Shown: positions 49,818 through 63,117 of the stretch, one piece after another | Layout of the letters: every line of letters starts with the position of its first letter | How positions within the stretch are numbered: position 1 is the stretch's first letter | NCBI GenBank assembly: GCA_005281725.1 | Contig: SSBO01000003.1 | Coordinates: forward strand, 1,201,396 to 1,265,395 | Direction: 5' to 3' | Length of the DNA stretch: 64,000 nt | DNA from: Wuchereria bancrofti | Lineage: Eukaryota > Nematoda > Chromadorea > Rhabditida > Onchocercidae | Translations under genes and position numbers: made by a program | Notes under the pieces: model-generated | What the model was told of the DNA's origin: nothing | What the model saw: only the letters and a program-made list of their open reading frames with translations | The model's database searches: none

Positions 49818-52800
49818 TCAAAATGAAGCATTTTTAATGGCATCAGACGGCAAATCGATTCGTAATGCGAGTAATTTCATCGCTTCATCGCTTGTTAACA
49901 TAAGGTTATGATGCTGTAACTGATGGAAGCACTCTTCTGCCTCCGCGACGCTATCTACATTTATTATAGATACTATCTAAAAAGCATGAACAGTTGAACA
50001 TTTAACGTTCTGCCAAGCGAAAACTTAAAGTTATTAACGAATTCCATAAATCAGAACGATTTCACGAAATTTTTTTCTACCTAAGCTGTTGTTGGAAGAA
50101 GCAATGTAACATTTCAATGCCCGATTCTGACACGGAAATTCAGTAGTATCAATAAGAATTAAAAAAAAAAAAAAAATGTCTGCTAAGAATGATAAACAAA
50201 ATACCTGAGATAACCTCGTACATTTCTCACGTACGACCCAACCAGCAATGTTCGTTAAATATGAGCTCAAAGAACGGAAATCTTTGTCAAGTTGCAAACC
50301 ACCAAGTCGATTATAAACATTTTTCATTATCACACGCTCGAACTGCATAGAAACTTCAGCACAAACTACCACTAGCAATTCCTTCAATCATTTTTTCGTT
50401 AACAAAATTTCAGGAAAACAGCTTCAGCAATTCGAAGCCCTCATAATAGCTTAGGAAAGTTATTTGTGTACTAATTATCAGATTACCTGGTAATTAACAG
50501 GGACAAGCAACGGCTCAAAAGCTGCTAACTGGCGATCAAGTGTTGCGATGAAATTATCCATGAACGGATCTTCTGCTTCAAAATCAGCGAATTCACTCTC
50601 AGAAGGAGTATGAGTAACATTCAAGTAGAGCTCCATGCTAAACAAACTTATCGTTTTTGACTTATTTTCCCAAGTAATTTTGAGAATGCAAGACAAAAAA
50701 ATTCCAATTTTTAATTTCCGTCAATAAATTAAAATACAGGTTGCTTTAGTCGAAAAACTGCAATATCTATCTGGTGCGAAAATAAAAAATGAAAACAGTA
50801 CACGGGTTTCAATTTAGGTCGAAATACAGCTGTGCACAATTTATCAACGCCAATATTTGCAGAGCTATCGAATTTTCGTACCAAATCGTCCAGCTGACTG
50901 ACAGCATTTTCTAGCTTGCCCTTTTCAAGTTCACTCACCTAAAAAAATTAAGAAAAAAATCAACAAACGAAACATCGACTTAAATTTCTCTACAACTGCT
51001 CAACCTGTTTCTTCATGAAACTTTTAACATACAAAGTTTAAATCCTTTTACTTCCTCTTTCCTTTTTTTCCGCAAAAAATAAGAAAAAGCCTATATTTCA
51101 AAAGATATAAAAATGTCATACCTCAGTCAGGTGCTTTTCAAAATCTTCCAATAACCCTTTTTTCAATGCTTTCGTACATTCAGCAGACGCACGAACGTTG
51201 TTTAAAGCAGTTAAGAAAATCTGAAAGAACATAACGCATTAAAAATTCAACTTATTGAGAAGTTATACTTATCTTTATACCCAAAGCATCAAACCCAAAA
51301 ACAAAGCTCAGATTCGGCCAATTCCTTGGGAATATAGAAACTATTTTTAAGCATAATTTAAATATACGAAAGGGAAGCGTAAGATAGCCTCTGAGGAATA
51401 TATCTCATCTACAAAAGACATTACGCTATTAAAACATTCCGGCATTGCATCAAAACTCCGTAAATGCTCACTTCTTTTAGCTTCTCAAGTCCAGAATCTG
51501 CAACTATTTTTCCATGCTGTATAGCATTATATGCTGTTTGTGCCGTTTGATATGCTTCGGCAGTCCAACCTGCACCCGGATAACCACTCTAAACATTTAT
51601 ATTTGATTATAATTTTTTTATTCTGAAAATTACAGGAAAAGTTTGGAGATGAAATACAACAGGAATAAAATTATTGACTTTCAAGAATACTCGCCTTGAT
51701 ACCCTGAAATATATATTTCAGAAAATCTGCTTCTAATGCAGTTACACCATTATTTAACACAGCACATGTACAATCCACTGATGACGAACTGAGAGAACGT
51801 CTTACACATTTGCGGATAATGAAAAACACATCATCAAGCATAGAGCTGAAAAATTTTCCAGTTAAAGTTTCAAATCTTTCATCAAATTTTCATTGTGTTA
51901 CTAGGAATTTTTAAAAATGAATTCTATTTGTTAGTAAAGTTTCTCAAAACGATTAGTCCTCTTCTATAGCATAACTAGTAAACGGTGAGAAAAAAGAAAG
52001 TATATTGTGAAGCTATGTTCAAACATTGTAAAACATAATGTAATGACGTGTCATCGGTTAACATATTGGTTTCATAGCACTGAAACGAAAACTGATACAA
52101 ACTATGATAAACGATTAGTTCAGACCTTGTTAAACTGTCGACTTCTTTTAAATCCATAGTCATTGCCTTTGCGACCGATTCCGTCATATAAAATTGTTCC
52201 ATGAGCACATACTGACCCAATAGCTCCTAAAACTCGAAAGATTTTGAAACAGTTCAACTATTATGGGAAATTCACTACTATAATATTTTACAAAATTATC
52301 AGGTCAAATAGGTAGGAGAAATATGATCATATCAAATACATTCACAAATACCTGCATTCTTGTTCCAAGCACCGACCGCAGAACTAAATCATCCAATTTG
52401 TTATTTCTTTCACGCTTCTGTTTTGCCCTAACTTCTAAAAGCCGTTTATTTTCATCATTCATTTGATCCTCATCGAATTCTTTTGACTAAAAAAATTTTT
52501 CAAATTAAGTGCTCTAAAAAAGAAAAAAATCTTCATTGGAATAAATTTTGTTTTCTTAAAACTATTATGACAAAAAACAAAAGCTTTACTGCATCTCTTA
52601 AGGAAAATGTTCTCTTTAAATGACAACAAAAAACGAGTTTCTAATCCAAATTTATAATTAGCGTACCTGCTCATCAGTTTTCATATTTGCCACACTCAGT
52701 CGTCTCTTAAGGTAACGCCAGTAAAGATGGGTCCTAGTATGCATCAGTGTTACTTCGGACAACAGTACATCCAGTTCTAAGACATCGATTTTATCTAAAG

Positions 52801-55378
52801 AAATAAAACGATTATCACAGCCCTAGAAAAAAGAAATCGATGAGTATAGAACATAGTTGTTTTGATAAATACTGCGATATTTTGTTTTTATGATTTATAT
52901 CAAACAAATTAGTGATTAAGTCATGATTTTATTATCAATATAATTAAAATTTCCGAAAATGAAAATTTGAAGGTCTTGACAGCGATACTATTAACCTAAT
53001 GGGTATTTGTCTGAGTTTCTTGTTACTTTTTCAACCATTTTTGCTTTGATGTCAAACTGTCTGTTTTTGATGAATGCATCAATGATCCGTTCCGCTTCTT
53101 TATCGCATTCCTTCTAGAAAGAGATAACGTTTTTAACCAAACTAAGTCCCTCATTATTCTCTATGTAGTAAAATATTATCCACTTTCTTCTAGATTTCTC
53201 CGTAAAATTAAAGAAAGAACAGAAAGCAATCATTCACCTGCAATATTTCAATTAATGATACCAACTTATCCGGACCATATGAAGAACCAATCAATGGCTC
53301 ATATACTTGTATTTCACGAGCTATTCCTGAAATTCAACTGACTATTACAAACTGCTTCATCATGAACAACTTGAACACATCAATCTTCGAATTTACCTTC
53401 AAAAAGCATTGTTAATGCATCCGCATAAAGCACGCTTATTCTCGTATCATCAATACCACCGGCCAGCATTACCTTTAAAAAAGATGATATAGATTAAAAA
53501 GATGGAAGTAAAAAAAATTTATAATTGCATGAACTAAATGTTGCTATTTTTTTGAATTCGCATAAAATTTTAAATATGAAATCAGTAATAATATCTAAAT
53601 TAAAATTATTCTTAAACGGCGATACCACTAACAAATTTTAAGCACAGAATTATTAAATATTTACTTAACATAAGATATAAACAAAACCTATTGGGAACTT
53701 TCATTTACAAAAACTGAAAATTATGGGCTTACTTTATGATTCCGCTCTGCAAATTGATGGATCTCACTACAAAGATAATTGCCAATCAGTTCGATACCTT
53801 TCATGTGTTCATTAAGTAGTGGAAACAACTTGAAAAATCTTTGAATTGAAGCAACATCATTGTCTTCAACAGCCTGAAAGGCTCAGAAAAGTGAAAACAA
53901 AAAATAAAACCACGAGAAAATTATAAAAACGAGGAAAACTGTAGGAAACCACAGAAAAAGACAAGTAATGTATAAGTATCAATTATCAAGATAAAACAAT
54001 TCTCTTTTATTTTTGTTAGATAATTTTTTAACCCAACTTTAAAGCCCATCTTTTTAATAGTGCTATAATAATAATTTATTAGCAGAACTGATCATGGGCT
54101 AAAATACAACAAAGGGAATTGTGATAAAATTACTTGGTTGAAGCGTTTTTCAATTATCGATTTCATTTCATTAGCTGCTTCTCGCAAGATCTCGTAACTC
54201 TTCCCCATCGACTGACCTACACAAAAACCAATTAATTTCAACAGCTGGAAAAAAACGATTAATTTTTACTTATTTTTTATTGCTCACCTTTCGCTTCTCC
54301 GTGATCACTCATTTGAAAAATTGTTGTATCCAAAGTCAAAAATTTATGAATATGTCTAGCAGCCAATTCATAATCCTCTTGTTCTATGGCAGAACGTACA
54401 CCGTCAGCACAAGTACGCAAATCCATTAAATCACTGACCCGCTGTAAGCATTCAACTACTCGGCCTTTCGCTATATCCAGTGCCAAGACCTGAAGTTGAA
54501 GATGATACTATCCGAAAGATTATGTCTAGCTAATAAAAATAAAAATTTATTAAAATTTAAGTCGTGATTAGAAGCTTAAATTACTTTGCTTGAAATACTA
54601 TCTGCTAAGCCAGAAATCATTTTCAGTTTACTGGCGAGCTGTTTGGTATCGGATTCAACCAAAGTCATTTGATTCTTGAGACGTGTGAGTGCCAAATTAA
54701 ATGGTAAAGAGATATCTGAGCTGGACGTATGCTCTGAAAAAAAAAAATAAAAATCAAACTATTTGGAAAGCTTTTTTATATCGGCAAAAAAAAAATCATC
54801 AGTAGCAGTACCTTCACTAACTGAAGTCTTACGCAGCATTTCATCTAAGCTTTTGATCAGTGCTTCTTCTTCTTCTATTTTTGCTGCCATTTGTTCCCTG
54901 CAAAAAAAACAACTGCAAAAGAACTTCAAACCTTAATGGAAAGAAAATAAAAAATCTGATAAATGATTCATACCTCAAAGCGGATAATGTGACATCGAAA
55001 TCAAACTGAAGATCTTCTGGTCGTTTTGGTTTTGACCGCAATGAACCGTTCGGGACTAAAACAATGTTTCGTGTTTTTAAAATATAAATCAAGGACCAGT
55101 AATTCAAGGTTGTACTATTGTCACGATATTTCCCATAGACATTGAATTATTAATCCTAAATGTTTTCGTTGGATGTGTATATTTTTCAAAACTCTCTATC
55201 AATCGAACAACTTTAAAAAGACAACAAAAAAAAAGTCAAATGATTGAAATGTTAGCTCACTGAACAGAAGTTGAAAATCAAAACACTAACCACCAAATGT
55301 TTTCATTTCTTTCCATTTGTTGCATGCTCCAGCTGTAGAACTCACAGAAACAGCATCGTGGATATTTACTGATTGCAT
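49818..55378 (-). CDS. COG4: Conserved oligomeric Golgi complex subunit 4
   Basis: Twenty exons joined with matching phases: 55378-55291, 55055-54974, 54897-54812, 54733-54585, 54489-54288, 54216-54134, 53873-53733, 53472-53397, 53326-53238, 53113-53036, 52822-52667, 52486-52352, 52226-52126, 51845-51695, 51588-51472, 51220-51122, 50938-50802, 50637-50487, 50381-50205 and 49976-49818; 818 residues against about 785 in human. COG4 is a core subunit of the Golgi tethering complex for intra-Golgi retrograde vesicles and binds SNARE/Sly1 partners. Seen: an N-terminal coiled coil (MAAKIEEEEALIKSLDEML), DLRTCADGVRSAIEQEDYE, RHIHKFLTLD, RFFKLFPLL, LDVLLSEVTLMHTRTHLYWR, LLGQYVLMEQFYM, DDVFFIIRKC, and the C-terminal NRLGGLQLDKDFRSLSSYLT and LLALRIDLPSDAI. 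Exon 14 seems to use a GC donor (AAG/GCGAGT). The ATG is 47 nt after the upstream gene's stop, with a TTTGTTTAG acceptor between. Confidence 0.95.
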
Positions 55379-55425
55379 GCTTGATAAACTTTTCAATGTG
55401 AGAAAAATCTAAACAAATATTGAAA
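55379..55425 (-). promoter_or_regulatory. Intercistronic region with trans-splice acceptor
   Basis: The 47 nt between the TGA of the small upstream gene and the COG4 ATG contain TTCAATATTTGTTTAG, an acceptor ending about 17 nt after the stop. There is no room for a promoter, so COG4 is probably released from a shared transcript by leader trans-splicing. Confidence 0.65.
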
Positions 55426-56146
55426 TCACTTAGCGTCGTAGTTCATAAGAACAGTTTGCTCGCATTTGAAAAAGCCTAGCATTTCCTAAAGGATAATATA
55501 TTTCATTAGAAAAGTAAACAAAAATTTTTGATGAAATATCCAAATAAGAGTACAATACATACACAAACATCAGAGAAATTATGAAAATATTCCACAAAGC
55601 GATGAATACTCGGAAACTGCGTAACGACCGAAGAAAATCTCGTATACGATCCACAACTGATCGGTCTTCACCTTCGATAATTACAAAGGAATCGAAATGA
55701 TTTGTTTTAGACCTATAATGTTTCAGATATTTTAGATCTGCAATGTTTTACGACTTAAAATCCATTACCAACAACAAAAAAAAAAAAAAAAAATGGGAAA
55801 ATTACGGCTCTAAAGGAAATGTCTATATTGTTACAATTATTTAGAGTTCGAAAATGAAAAGGAAGAAACAGGCTGCTTAACAAATAAATCGATTCATTAC
55901 TCCCATATGCATATATTGTTCACACAGTTAGAAACTCTTACAGTTTGAAATTTATAATTGTGAAAGCGTTTAATAACAATGTAGAGGAAATGATCAATTC
56001 AGAGAACATATCTAATTAGTTCCAACTGCATTCTTCCTCCATTCCAGTACCAAATTACGATCACTGAAAAGAAAATCAATGACTTACGAATTTTCATCAC
56101 TCAACTCGCATACCTTATTATGTTTATAGCAGTTGTAGTCATACAT
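55426..56146 (-). CDS. 73-residue orphan protein, upstream partner of COG4
   Basis: Three exons, 56146-56088, 55712-55610 and 55485-55426, all with GT/AG sites and matching phases. The product has no signal peptide or membrane segment. Exon 1 gives MYDYNCYKHNKVCELSDEN, exon 2 contains FVIIEGEDRSVVDRIRDFLR (likely an amphipathic helix), and exon 3 ends FFKCEQTVLMNYDAK. I do not recognise the family. It lies directly upstream of COG4 on the same strand, 47 nt apart, so the two are probably co-transcribed. Choice of start: the ATG at 56146 opens the frame; no earlier in-frame ATG was seen, but an upstream exon cannot be excluded. Confidence 0.62.
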
Positions 56147-57274
56147 AAATTTAGTTTATGTTTAATAAATTTAGATCAATCAAATTCAGCTCAAACACAC
56201 TCCAATCCCACTTCACTTTCACTTATTTTAGTTGTTTCGATGCAACATTCATCATCAAAACGCAGTCCTCTCTTCCTTGCTAATCTTTCTTTTAAATTAC
56301 CCACACATTCAGACTTTCCCACGGGAACCACACTATCCGGCTAACTAACATTCCTCATATCTAACTGACACTTTACCCACTACCGGAAATAAAAAGTAAA
56401 CGAAATGAGCGGGATCACTATGAAATTATTAAATTCTAAGGGTCCTGAAAGATTACATTCTCCGGATTAATAGATGCCGGATAGCTGTTGAATGGGATTG
56501 GTGAAGTATTCATCACCTTCTTACAAATTTTCAGAGAAACAGTTGAATTCGTTCCATATCCTATTGCTGACTTAAACTTTAGCTACTTCACTTCAGGAAC
56601 ATTCCGGGAACGGAAACAAAGAAATGAAAGAAGGATGTTATGCTAAACAAAAGAAAAGAAATTTTATTCATATAAATTATACGTCATCAGAATATAACAG
56701 CTGAAATCAATCTTTTGCGCAATTAGTAGACATAAGAAAAATTGAAGTGCACATTGTAACTATAGCAGAGATTGGCGCAAATATCCACTGCTGCTATAGC
56801 TAGAACAGTTCAAATGGTTTGGTGGAGTGGAGCAGTTGAAAGACAATGGTAAACTGACCAATACCTAACATAAATACGCATTTCAATCTATTTCATTTTC
56901 TCATTTTTTGCAGAAGAAATTTTTTCATATGGCTGAAGCGGTTTAGTTCAGGAGAGGAAGTGCAAAGGTTATTGGGATCATAACTTTCTTATGAGCCCAC
57001 ACAGTTCTATTTATCAATCAATTTGCGCAGGTATTTGCTATGTATCCATTCGTTAACATCAAGTAAAATAAACAAACTTATCAAAAGTTACTGTGTATTT
57101 TAGAGAATAAATTAATCTCCTAAAGGTTTCTTGGTAAATAATAAAAAATTCTACTCAAAAGCTTTCAACTTTTACCGGAATACGTAATCGAACATATAGA
57201 AATTCTGAAGAAAATCTTTGCACAACTGAATACATCAATAACAACTATAGCTTATAAATTTACAAATCGCTTAG

Positions 57275-57323
<49 letters not shown>

Positions 57324-57788
57324 CTGAATTTGAGCAATTGAACTTCTTTCGTTTCTTTCAGGTTTTCCTTCAAATTTGAGTAGGCATAAAAACTTGAAGC
57401 AGTTTTCAGAAATGTTTCGGTAATTTACAAAATTTTGAAGACCTATTTGTTTTTCCCAATCTTCTTATCACTAATTATAGCACTGACATCCTTATCAATA
57501 GTAATTATCATTCATAAATTTACAAGCTTTGCTTCAACACAACATAAAAGAGAGATCTCAAAAATAACTGGCTTTGTTAAAGAGGAATACTTGCATACTT
57601 CGTAAGAGAATTAAAACTTGAAAAAATGATGAAAGTGTATACATTTTTGTCGCTAATCACTTTTTAAAGCATTTTAAAATTCACTGTCAATGAAGAAAAA
57701 TAAATGCATTGAAGGGATTAAGCTTCAGTAAGAATGAAATTTTGATGACAACAGTGCGACTTTATTAGGATTGCAGAAAGTGTAAAGT
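56147..57788. other. Intergenic region upstream of the COG4 operon
   Basis: About 1.6 kb. It probably holds the promoter for the small gene and COG4, and the 3' flank of the patched-related gene. It includes a 36-bp A-run (57280-57315). A plus-strand frame at 56120-56344 is antisense to exon 1 and unsupported. Confidence 0.5.
57280..57315. repeat. Long poly-A run
   Basis: Thirty-six consecutive A on the plus strand, the longest homopolymer in the window. Confidence 0.9.
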
Positions 57789-60700
57789 TCATTCTTTATC
57801 ACAGGTTGACATTGAAGATGATAAGGCTCTACCAAGTTCTATTTTATGAACATATGCTTCAGGTGTGGCACTAATAATGTCTAGTTTTGAGAACGGTGCT
57901 ATTTTTGTTTCCTTCTTATCGTCACCTATTTGTGTTATTCCGTTCTTATATTGCGTTTTCTTGAGCTGAAAGTTAGAACAAATTAATTATATTAATTTAC
58001 TACAAAGATATCACAGGATTTCAAGGCTTTTATTATATTTTCTCTTCAGTAATAAAATTCTGAAAGAAAGTGATGAAAATTATTGCAGACTTCAGAAGCA
58101 CAATTTAATGAAATTGATAAGAGATGTAAAGTTACACCTATTCATTTTTTTATTCAAAATGAAATTTATAGGTTATTTTCATGAAATTATAATGCCATCG
58201 CCTACCTCATTTTTAATTTTGTTGATCACTTTTCGCAGTCTATAATAACTTTCTTTTTCTTCAGATGATCCTTCAATTAATATAAATTATAAAAACAGCC
58301 AATACTTTTGAATTTAAAAGTAATGAGTAGCAATTTAAATTCATTAATGAGTACCAATTTAGATTCATAATTTACTATTTCATGTAGTAGGACCATTTTA
58401 AGGAAGTGACGTCATTAATTTGTAATTATGATTAGTAATTAATGATACTTGTCATGCATATACCTTGTACGTAAGAGTTAATAAAAGTAAGTAAAGCTGG
58501 AAGTACGATGAGACTATGGAAAACACCGAGCGTTGAGGTAATTATAATAGTTTTCATGAATACCATTGCCAGGTACGATTGCTTCAACAACAAAGGGAAA
58601 AGTGCCACAGTAGTGGAAATAGCCACTTGTAATATTGGCCAGCCGATTATTTTCAATGCTTCTTCAAGGCGACCTCTGCTATCCTACAATAAAATTATGA
58701 ATATTCTCGAGATAAGTCTTAGTTTATAGAGTCTTTAGAATGTAACATTTTGCTATCTATAGCAATACCATGATATTTTTTAATTAAAGAAATTAATTCA
58801 GAATAGATTTTTAATTATAAAATTTGAAATGATTTGAATAAAGTGTTTGTTGCAGACACTAAGACAAAATTGTAAATTGAAATGAATAGAAGAAAGACCT
58901 TAGCTGTTGTTCTATAATAATGATAGCTAATGTGAGTTGTAAAATCCACTGAAAATCCGATAGCCATTAAAAGTGCGGCCATAGTAATCGGATCCAAGTC
59001 TACTCCCATATGCGATAACAACCCAAATATACCAAAGCTAATACTGAATATTGAAAAAACCATGCAGCCAATACTGATTAGATTTGGAATAAAGATGAAA
59101 CAGGCTGTTGCTGAGCAGCATAAAGCTGCTATCACACTCAACAATATAGTTCCTTTGATTGCTATGGTCTAAATGATTGAAATTAATCAATGAAATTAAT
59201 TAGTGAAGTATGAATGGGATAATTAAGTATTGCTTCATCATAAATAAAATCATAATAGACTGTAAAATCAGTTCTGTAGTATAAATCTCCAATTAAATTA
59301 AACATTTAAAAGGTGATGATGCTAATTTTGTAATTTTATAAGTTCAATCCATATGAGAAAGAAAATTTTTATATTTTTGTTAATTCTTGAAATTCTACAT
59401 GAAAATTTGTGCTCGATTAGAACTTCAACAAAATTATTTGACAATAAAACTAAGCAAAACCATTTCTTTGCATTAATTATTATTAAGTAAAATAATGATT
59501 GGAAATTTGTCATTACTCTTAGGATATCATCTAATTATGTGATTGTTTACTATCAAAGTAATATCAAAGTACTATCAAACTTGGTCAACGAAGGGACTAT
59601 GTTCACTGTATGGATATACTCCATAATCGGAATATTTTGCTGCTATACGTCTCCATTCAACAACCACTGGTATCATTTTTTCGTATTTGATAACCTGAAA
59701 AATTTAATAAACTCAACAAACAATTCTTTATTATTATTTTTTGAATAGAACTTTTAGGACTAGAAATAGTCATAATTTCAGTGATACGTTATTTGTAAAA
59801 GTATCCAAATGTTAATAGTTTTTTTTTTTTTTTGCTTTTGCAAAAGAAACATTTATAGTTTATTGAACTGAAATCTTTCAATGCCAAACGATTCATCATT
59901 CATTTTAAATTTTGATTAAAGTACAAACCCCATGAAAATTAGTGATAAAAAAGAAAGAAGTAATGCATTCTGGTTGATTGTTGTAACAAGCAGTTTCGTT
60001 CATACGTACAAATGTATTAAAGAAAAAATATGTTGCAGATTTAAAAAATGCGGGAACTTCTGCATATGTGAATTCATCTGATTCACCATAAAATCTAAAA
60101 TTTAAATTGTACTTTAATCTTTATTTTTATTGGTTCATTTCATTTTCATTTTTTATTGATTCATTTCATTTTCATTTTTATTTTCTTATCTTTTATTTCT
60201 TCAAAAAATCTAACTTATTAGAAAAGCCATAAAATAAAGTTCATTTGAACTTACGATAAGAATTCATTATATTGTTGAAGCCAAAACAGTGTCGATTTAT
60301 TTCCATAGCTATGAAGACTATGCTCATATTCTGATACCAATGATTTAATACCTAAATTTTTGTCGCAGCAGTTAGATGATACTTTGAAATTCGCTTCTCC
60401 ATTTCAATTTACTCAAATATTTCAAGGTCAACTTGTGAAATTTTAATTGGTGATTCCAGTCTAGATAACTGGTATTAAGCAAAATAGGAATTCAATTGAT
60501 AAAATAATGACTTTTGCCTATTCTTCCATTGTATTTACTATGTTTAATTTTTTGTGATACTGTTTTGAAGGTAAAAAAATGATGCATCAAAAATAAAACT
60601 ATAGAAGTTTTAAAATATTACCATTAAGTCGATCGGGATCTCTTAGATCACCTGGATTCATAACAAAAATAGTGATTGGTTGCATACTTTGAAGAGCTTT

Positions 60701-63117
60701 TTCAAGAATAAATTGAAAATTGTGAAGATATGAATCCGGAAGAGCCATTTTTTCGACCGAAATTTTAGCTTCCATTTTTAGAATACCCAGAAGAGATACA
60801 TAATAATATATTACCAATACTAGCATAAGCAATGCTCTACAAATTATCAATTACCGATCTTTAATTAATTGATGAATTTAGAAATTGATCAAAAAATAGT
60901 TGGAGAGAAAAAACTTCCACATAAATGTATTTTTCGTTTTGTTTTGATAAGACACAAATATATTTTTTATCAATCTAAAAAAAAATACCATCTCGTTTTT
61001 TTTTTTCTAAAATAAAAAAAATTTCCATGATAAAAATATTACCTAGCAGACCATGTTGTTATTATAAAAGACCATGATTTTATAAGCCAATTTTGAAATT
61101 GAGTTATCTTTTCAGCAATTCGATTCCGTGCCTTAAAAAAAAAAACTATTTTAATTAATAATGCAAGCTATAATTTTATCAATTATTCGTAATTTTTTAC
61201 AAGTAATTAATGAAACTAAAGCTTAAATTATGAATTAAAGTTAGATTTAGGAAGAAAACTTACGCTGGGATCAGCTTTTAAACAGCAAAATAACGCTTGA
61301 TAATTATTCTGTTCACGTTTTCCACTTACGGCTAATATTGCGGTAAATAAAATTAACTGGAAGAAGTAACAAACAACGGTAGCAAAGCATGAATAGATCG
61401 AAAATGTACGTACTGCTGGCGTTGATGAAAAGATACCAATGCCAAATGATAAGGCATTAGTAAGTGAGCTAAAAAAAAAAAAGAAATTTTAATGAAATTT
61501 ACAATTAACATAAAATCAAAAAAAAAAAAAAGTTGTAAAAATGCATAATGTAAAGATTAATTTAATTGAAATATTTTACTATGATATTAATCAAATATCA
61601 GAATTCTAATAACTTTTTTAAAAATTACCTAATTGTAATTGAAGGCCCAGCATTTTCTAATGTTTCAGCTAATCGTTCTGGTATTGGTGTTGCAGTACTT
61701 ATCCGATCCCATGCACGTAGTATAATAAATATGTCATCAACACCAACAGATAATACCAAAAAATATGTCACAGTAACAATTGACTGATATCGAAGTCCAC
61801 AAAAAGATAGTATTCCTGTTGACATTAAAATGGCGAGAATTGGTATTAAACTACCAATAAGCGATTCCCAGGGTTTGCTTTTCAACGGTTTTTCCCTGTA
61901 TTTTTTAATTTGATTAAAAATTTGTTTGAAAATAAACTATACATACTATGATAATATCATATCATATCATATCATATCATATTGATTGTATCTTTTTCTT
62001 CAATTATTATTTTTTTTTAATTTCCTATACCTTAGTGTTAGGTTAATTTACACATAGATCTTTTTTTGTCATCAGTAATGCTGCAGAATACTTAATATGA
62101 TATTGTCATGATAACTTTTTTGTCATCAAAAAGGTCAACTTTATTCGAAAAAGATTTCCTATATTTTGATTTATGAGGTCAACAATTCAGGGCATCTTTA
62201 AACGTAAAAATACTACTGCTCATTAGTTCTGATTTTTTTAATTTTCAATATTATCAAGAGAAATAGCAGTCGGCCAATGATAATTGTTATCAGTAAAATT
62301 AGAGTTCATTGAAGAATTGGATTTAAAGAAATTCTAACAAAATTTAGAAATGAAATTTAAATCTCATATGACTTACCTAATTGAACTGACCACAACAAAA
62401 ATTATCATGAAACAAATGGAACCAAAAAGGACTGGCGCAGTTTCTATACCCATCCGACGAACTTCTGCGGAAACTAAGCAATCACTAGTAAGACCAATCT
62501 GAAATGAACTGTTTTTTTTTTTGGTTTTAATTCAACTTTTGCGAATAGTAAGAAAGTTTTAAAATCAAAAATGACTCATTCGAAGTCTCATTAATAAATT
62601 ATTTTAATATCACAGATAAACAGCAAAAACCAAAAAAAATTCAACGGTAAAATTGTCACAATAGGTATGAAAAAAAAAAAAAAAAGCCCACAGAATTACT
62701 AAAATATGAAATAAAACGCTTAGAATTTTAAATCGACAAATAGATGTAAACAAGTCAATTAAGTAATAAATCAAAATAATTCGACAAAAACAAAAATAAG
62801 TCGAATTATTATAAAGTGTAGTGCTTCTTCTATTCAAATTCTACAATGATAATTATCCATTTCGGTAAACATTTTGTTATTATTAGTTTTGATAAGAATT
62901 TCTGAAATTTATTGTAAGAAAATACTTTTCTATAAAATAAATCTTTTTACAGTAAACAAACGGAATTCCTCCTCATTGTATTGTCGTTGTATTTCCAATT
63001 GCCATTGATACAGGATTTCATCTTCTGGTGCACTAACAAACAGTTCAATAACTGCGGTTGAGAATGATTTGATAAAATTGGTACCCTCTTCAAGTTCCAC
63101 ACTGTAAACATTATTCC
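57789..63117 (-). CDS. Patched-related (RND/SSD) transmembrane protein, 5'-partial
   Basis: Thirteen exons are visible: 63117-62951, 62498-62377, 61895-61629, 61468-61264, 61131-61043, 60836-60622, 60351-60255, 60094-59929, 59694-59581, 59168-58899, 58683-58464, 58270-58206 and 57965-57789; about 724 codons, all in phase. The first starts in mid-codon (phase 1 upstream), so the N-terminus and first helix lie beyond 64000 or in unseen sequence. Patched-related proteins are RND-fold membrane transporters, many in nematodes acting in cuticle, moulting and lipid traffic. Seen: a sterol-sensing-type domain with TYFLVLSVGVDDIFIILRAW (exon 3, GVDD motif of helix 4), the second loop ending GVYPYSEHSPFVDQ, and the second half with LMAIGFSVDFTTHISYHYYR (helix 10) and VFHSLIVLPALL near the end. 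The C-terminal tail is polar. Which ptr/ptd paralogue is not decidable here. Confidence 0.9.
60123..60178. repeat. 28-bp direct duplication
   Basis: Two copies of a TTCATTTCATTTTCATTTTT-like unit in the intron after the 60351-60255 exon of the patched-related gene. Confidence 0.75.
61954..61982. repeat. ATATC microsatellite
   Basis: About five tandem ATATC/ATCAT units in an intron of the patched-related gene. Confidence 0.85.

Noticed and set aside
55430..55654. Minus-strand ORF with an apparent membrane segment (IALWNIFIISLMFVYVLYS)
   Set aside because: The hydrophobic part is intron; splicing at 55610 to 55485 gives a soluble C-terminus in phase.
56120..56344. Plus-strand ORF rich in Ser
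   Set aside because: Overlaps exon 1 of the minus-strand small gene and has no splice or homology support.
58508..58729. Plus-strand ORF opposite the patched-related gene
   Set aside because: Antisense shadow of the 58683-58464 exon.
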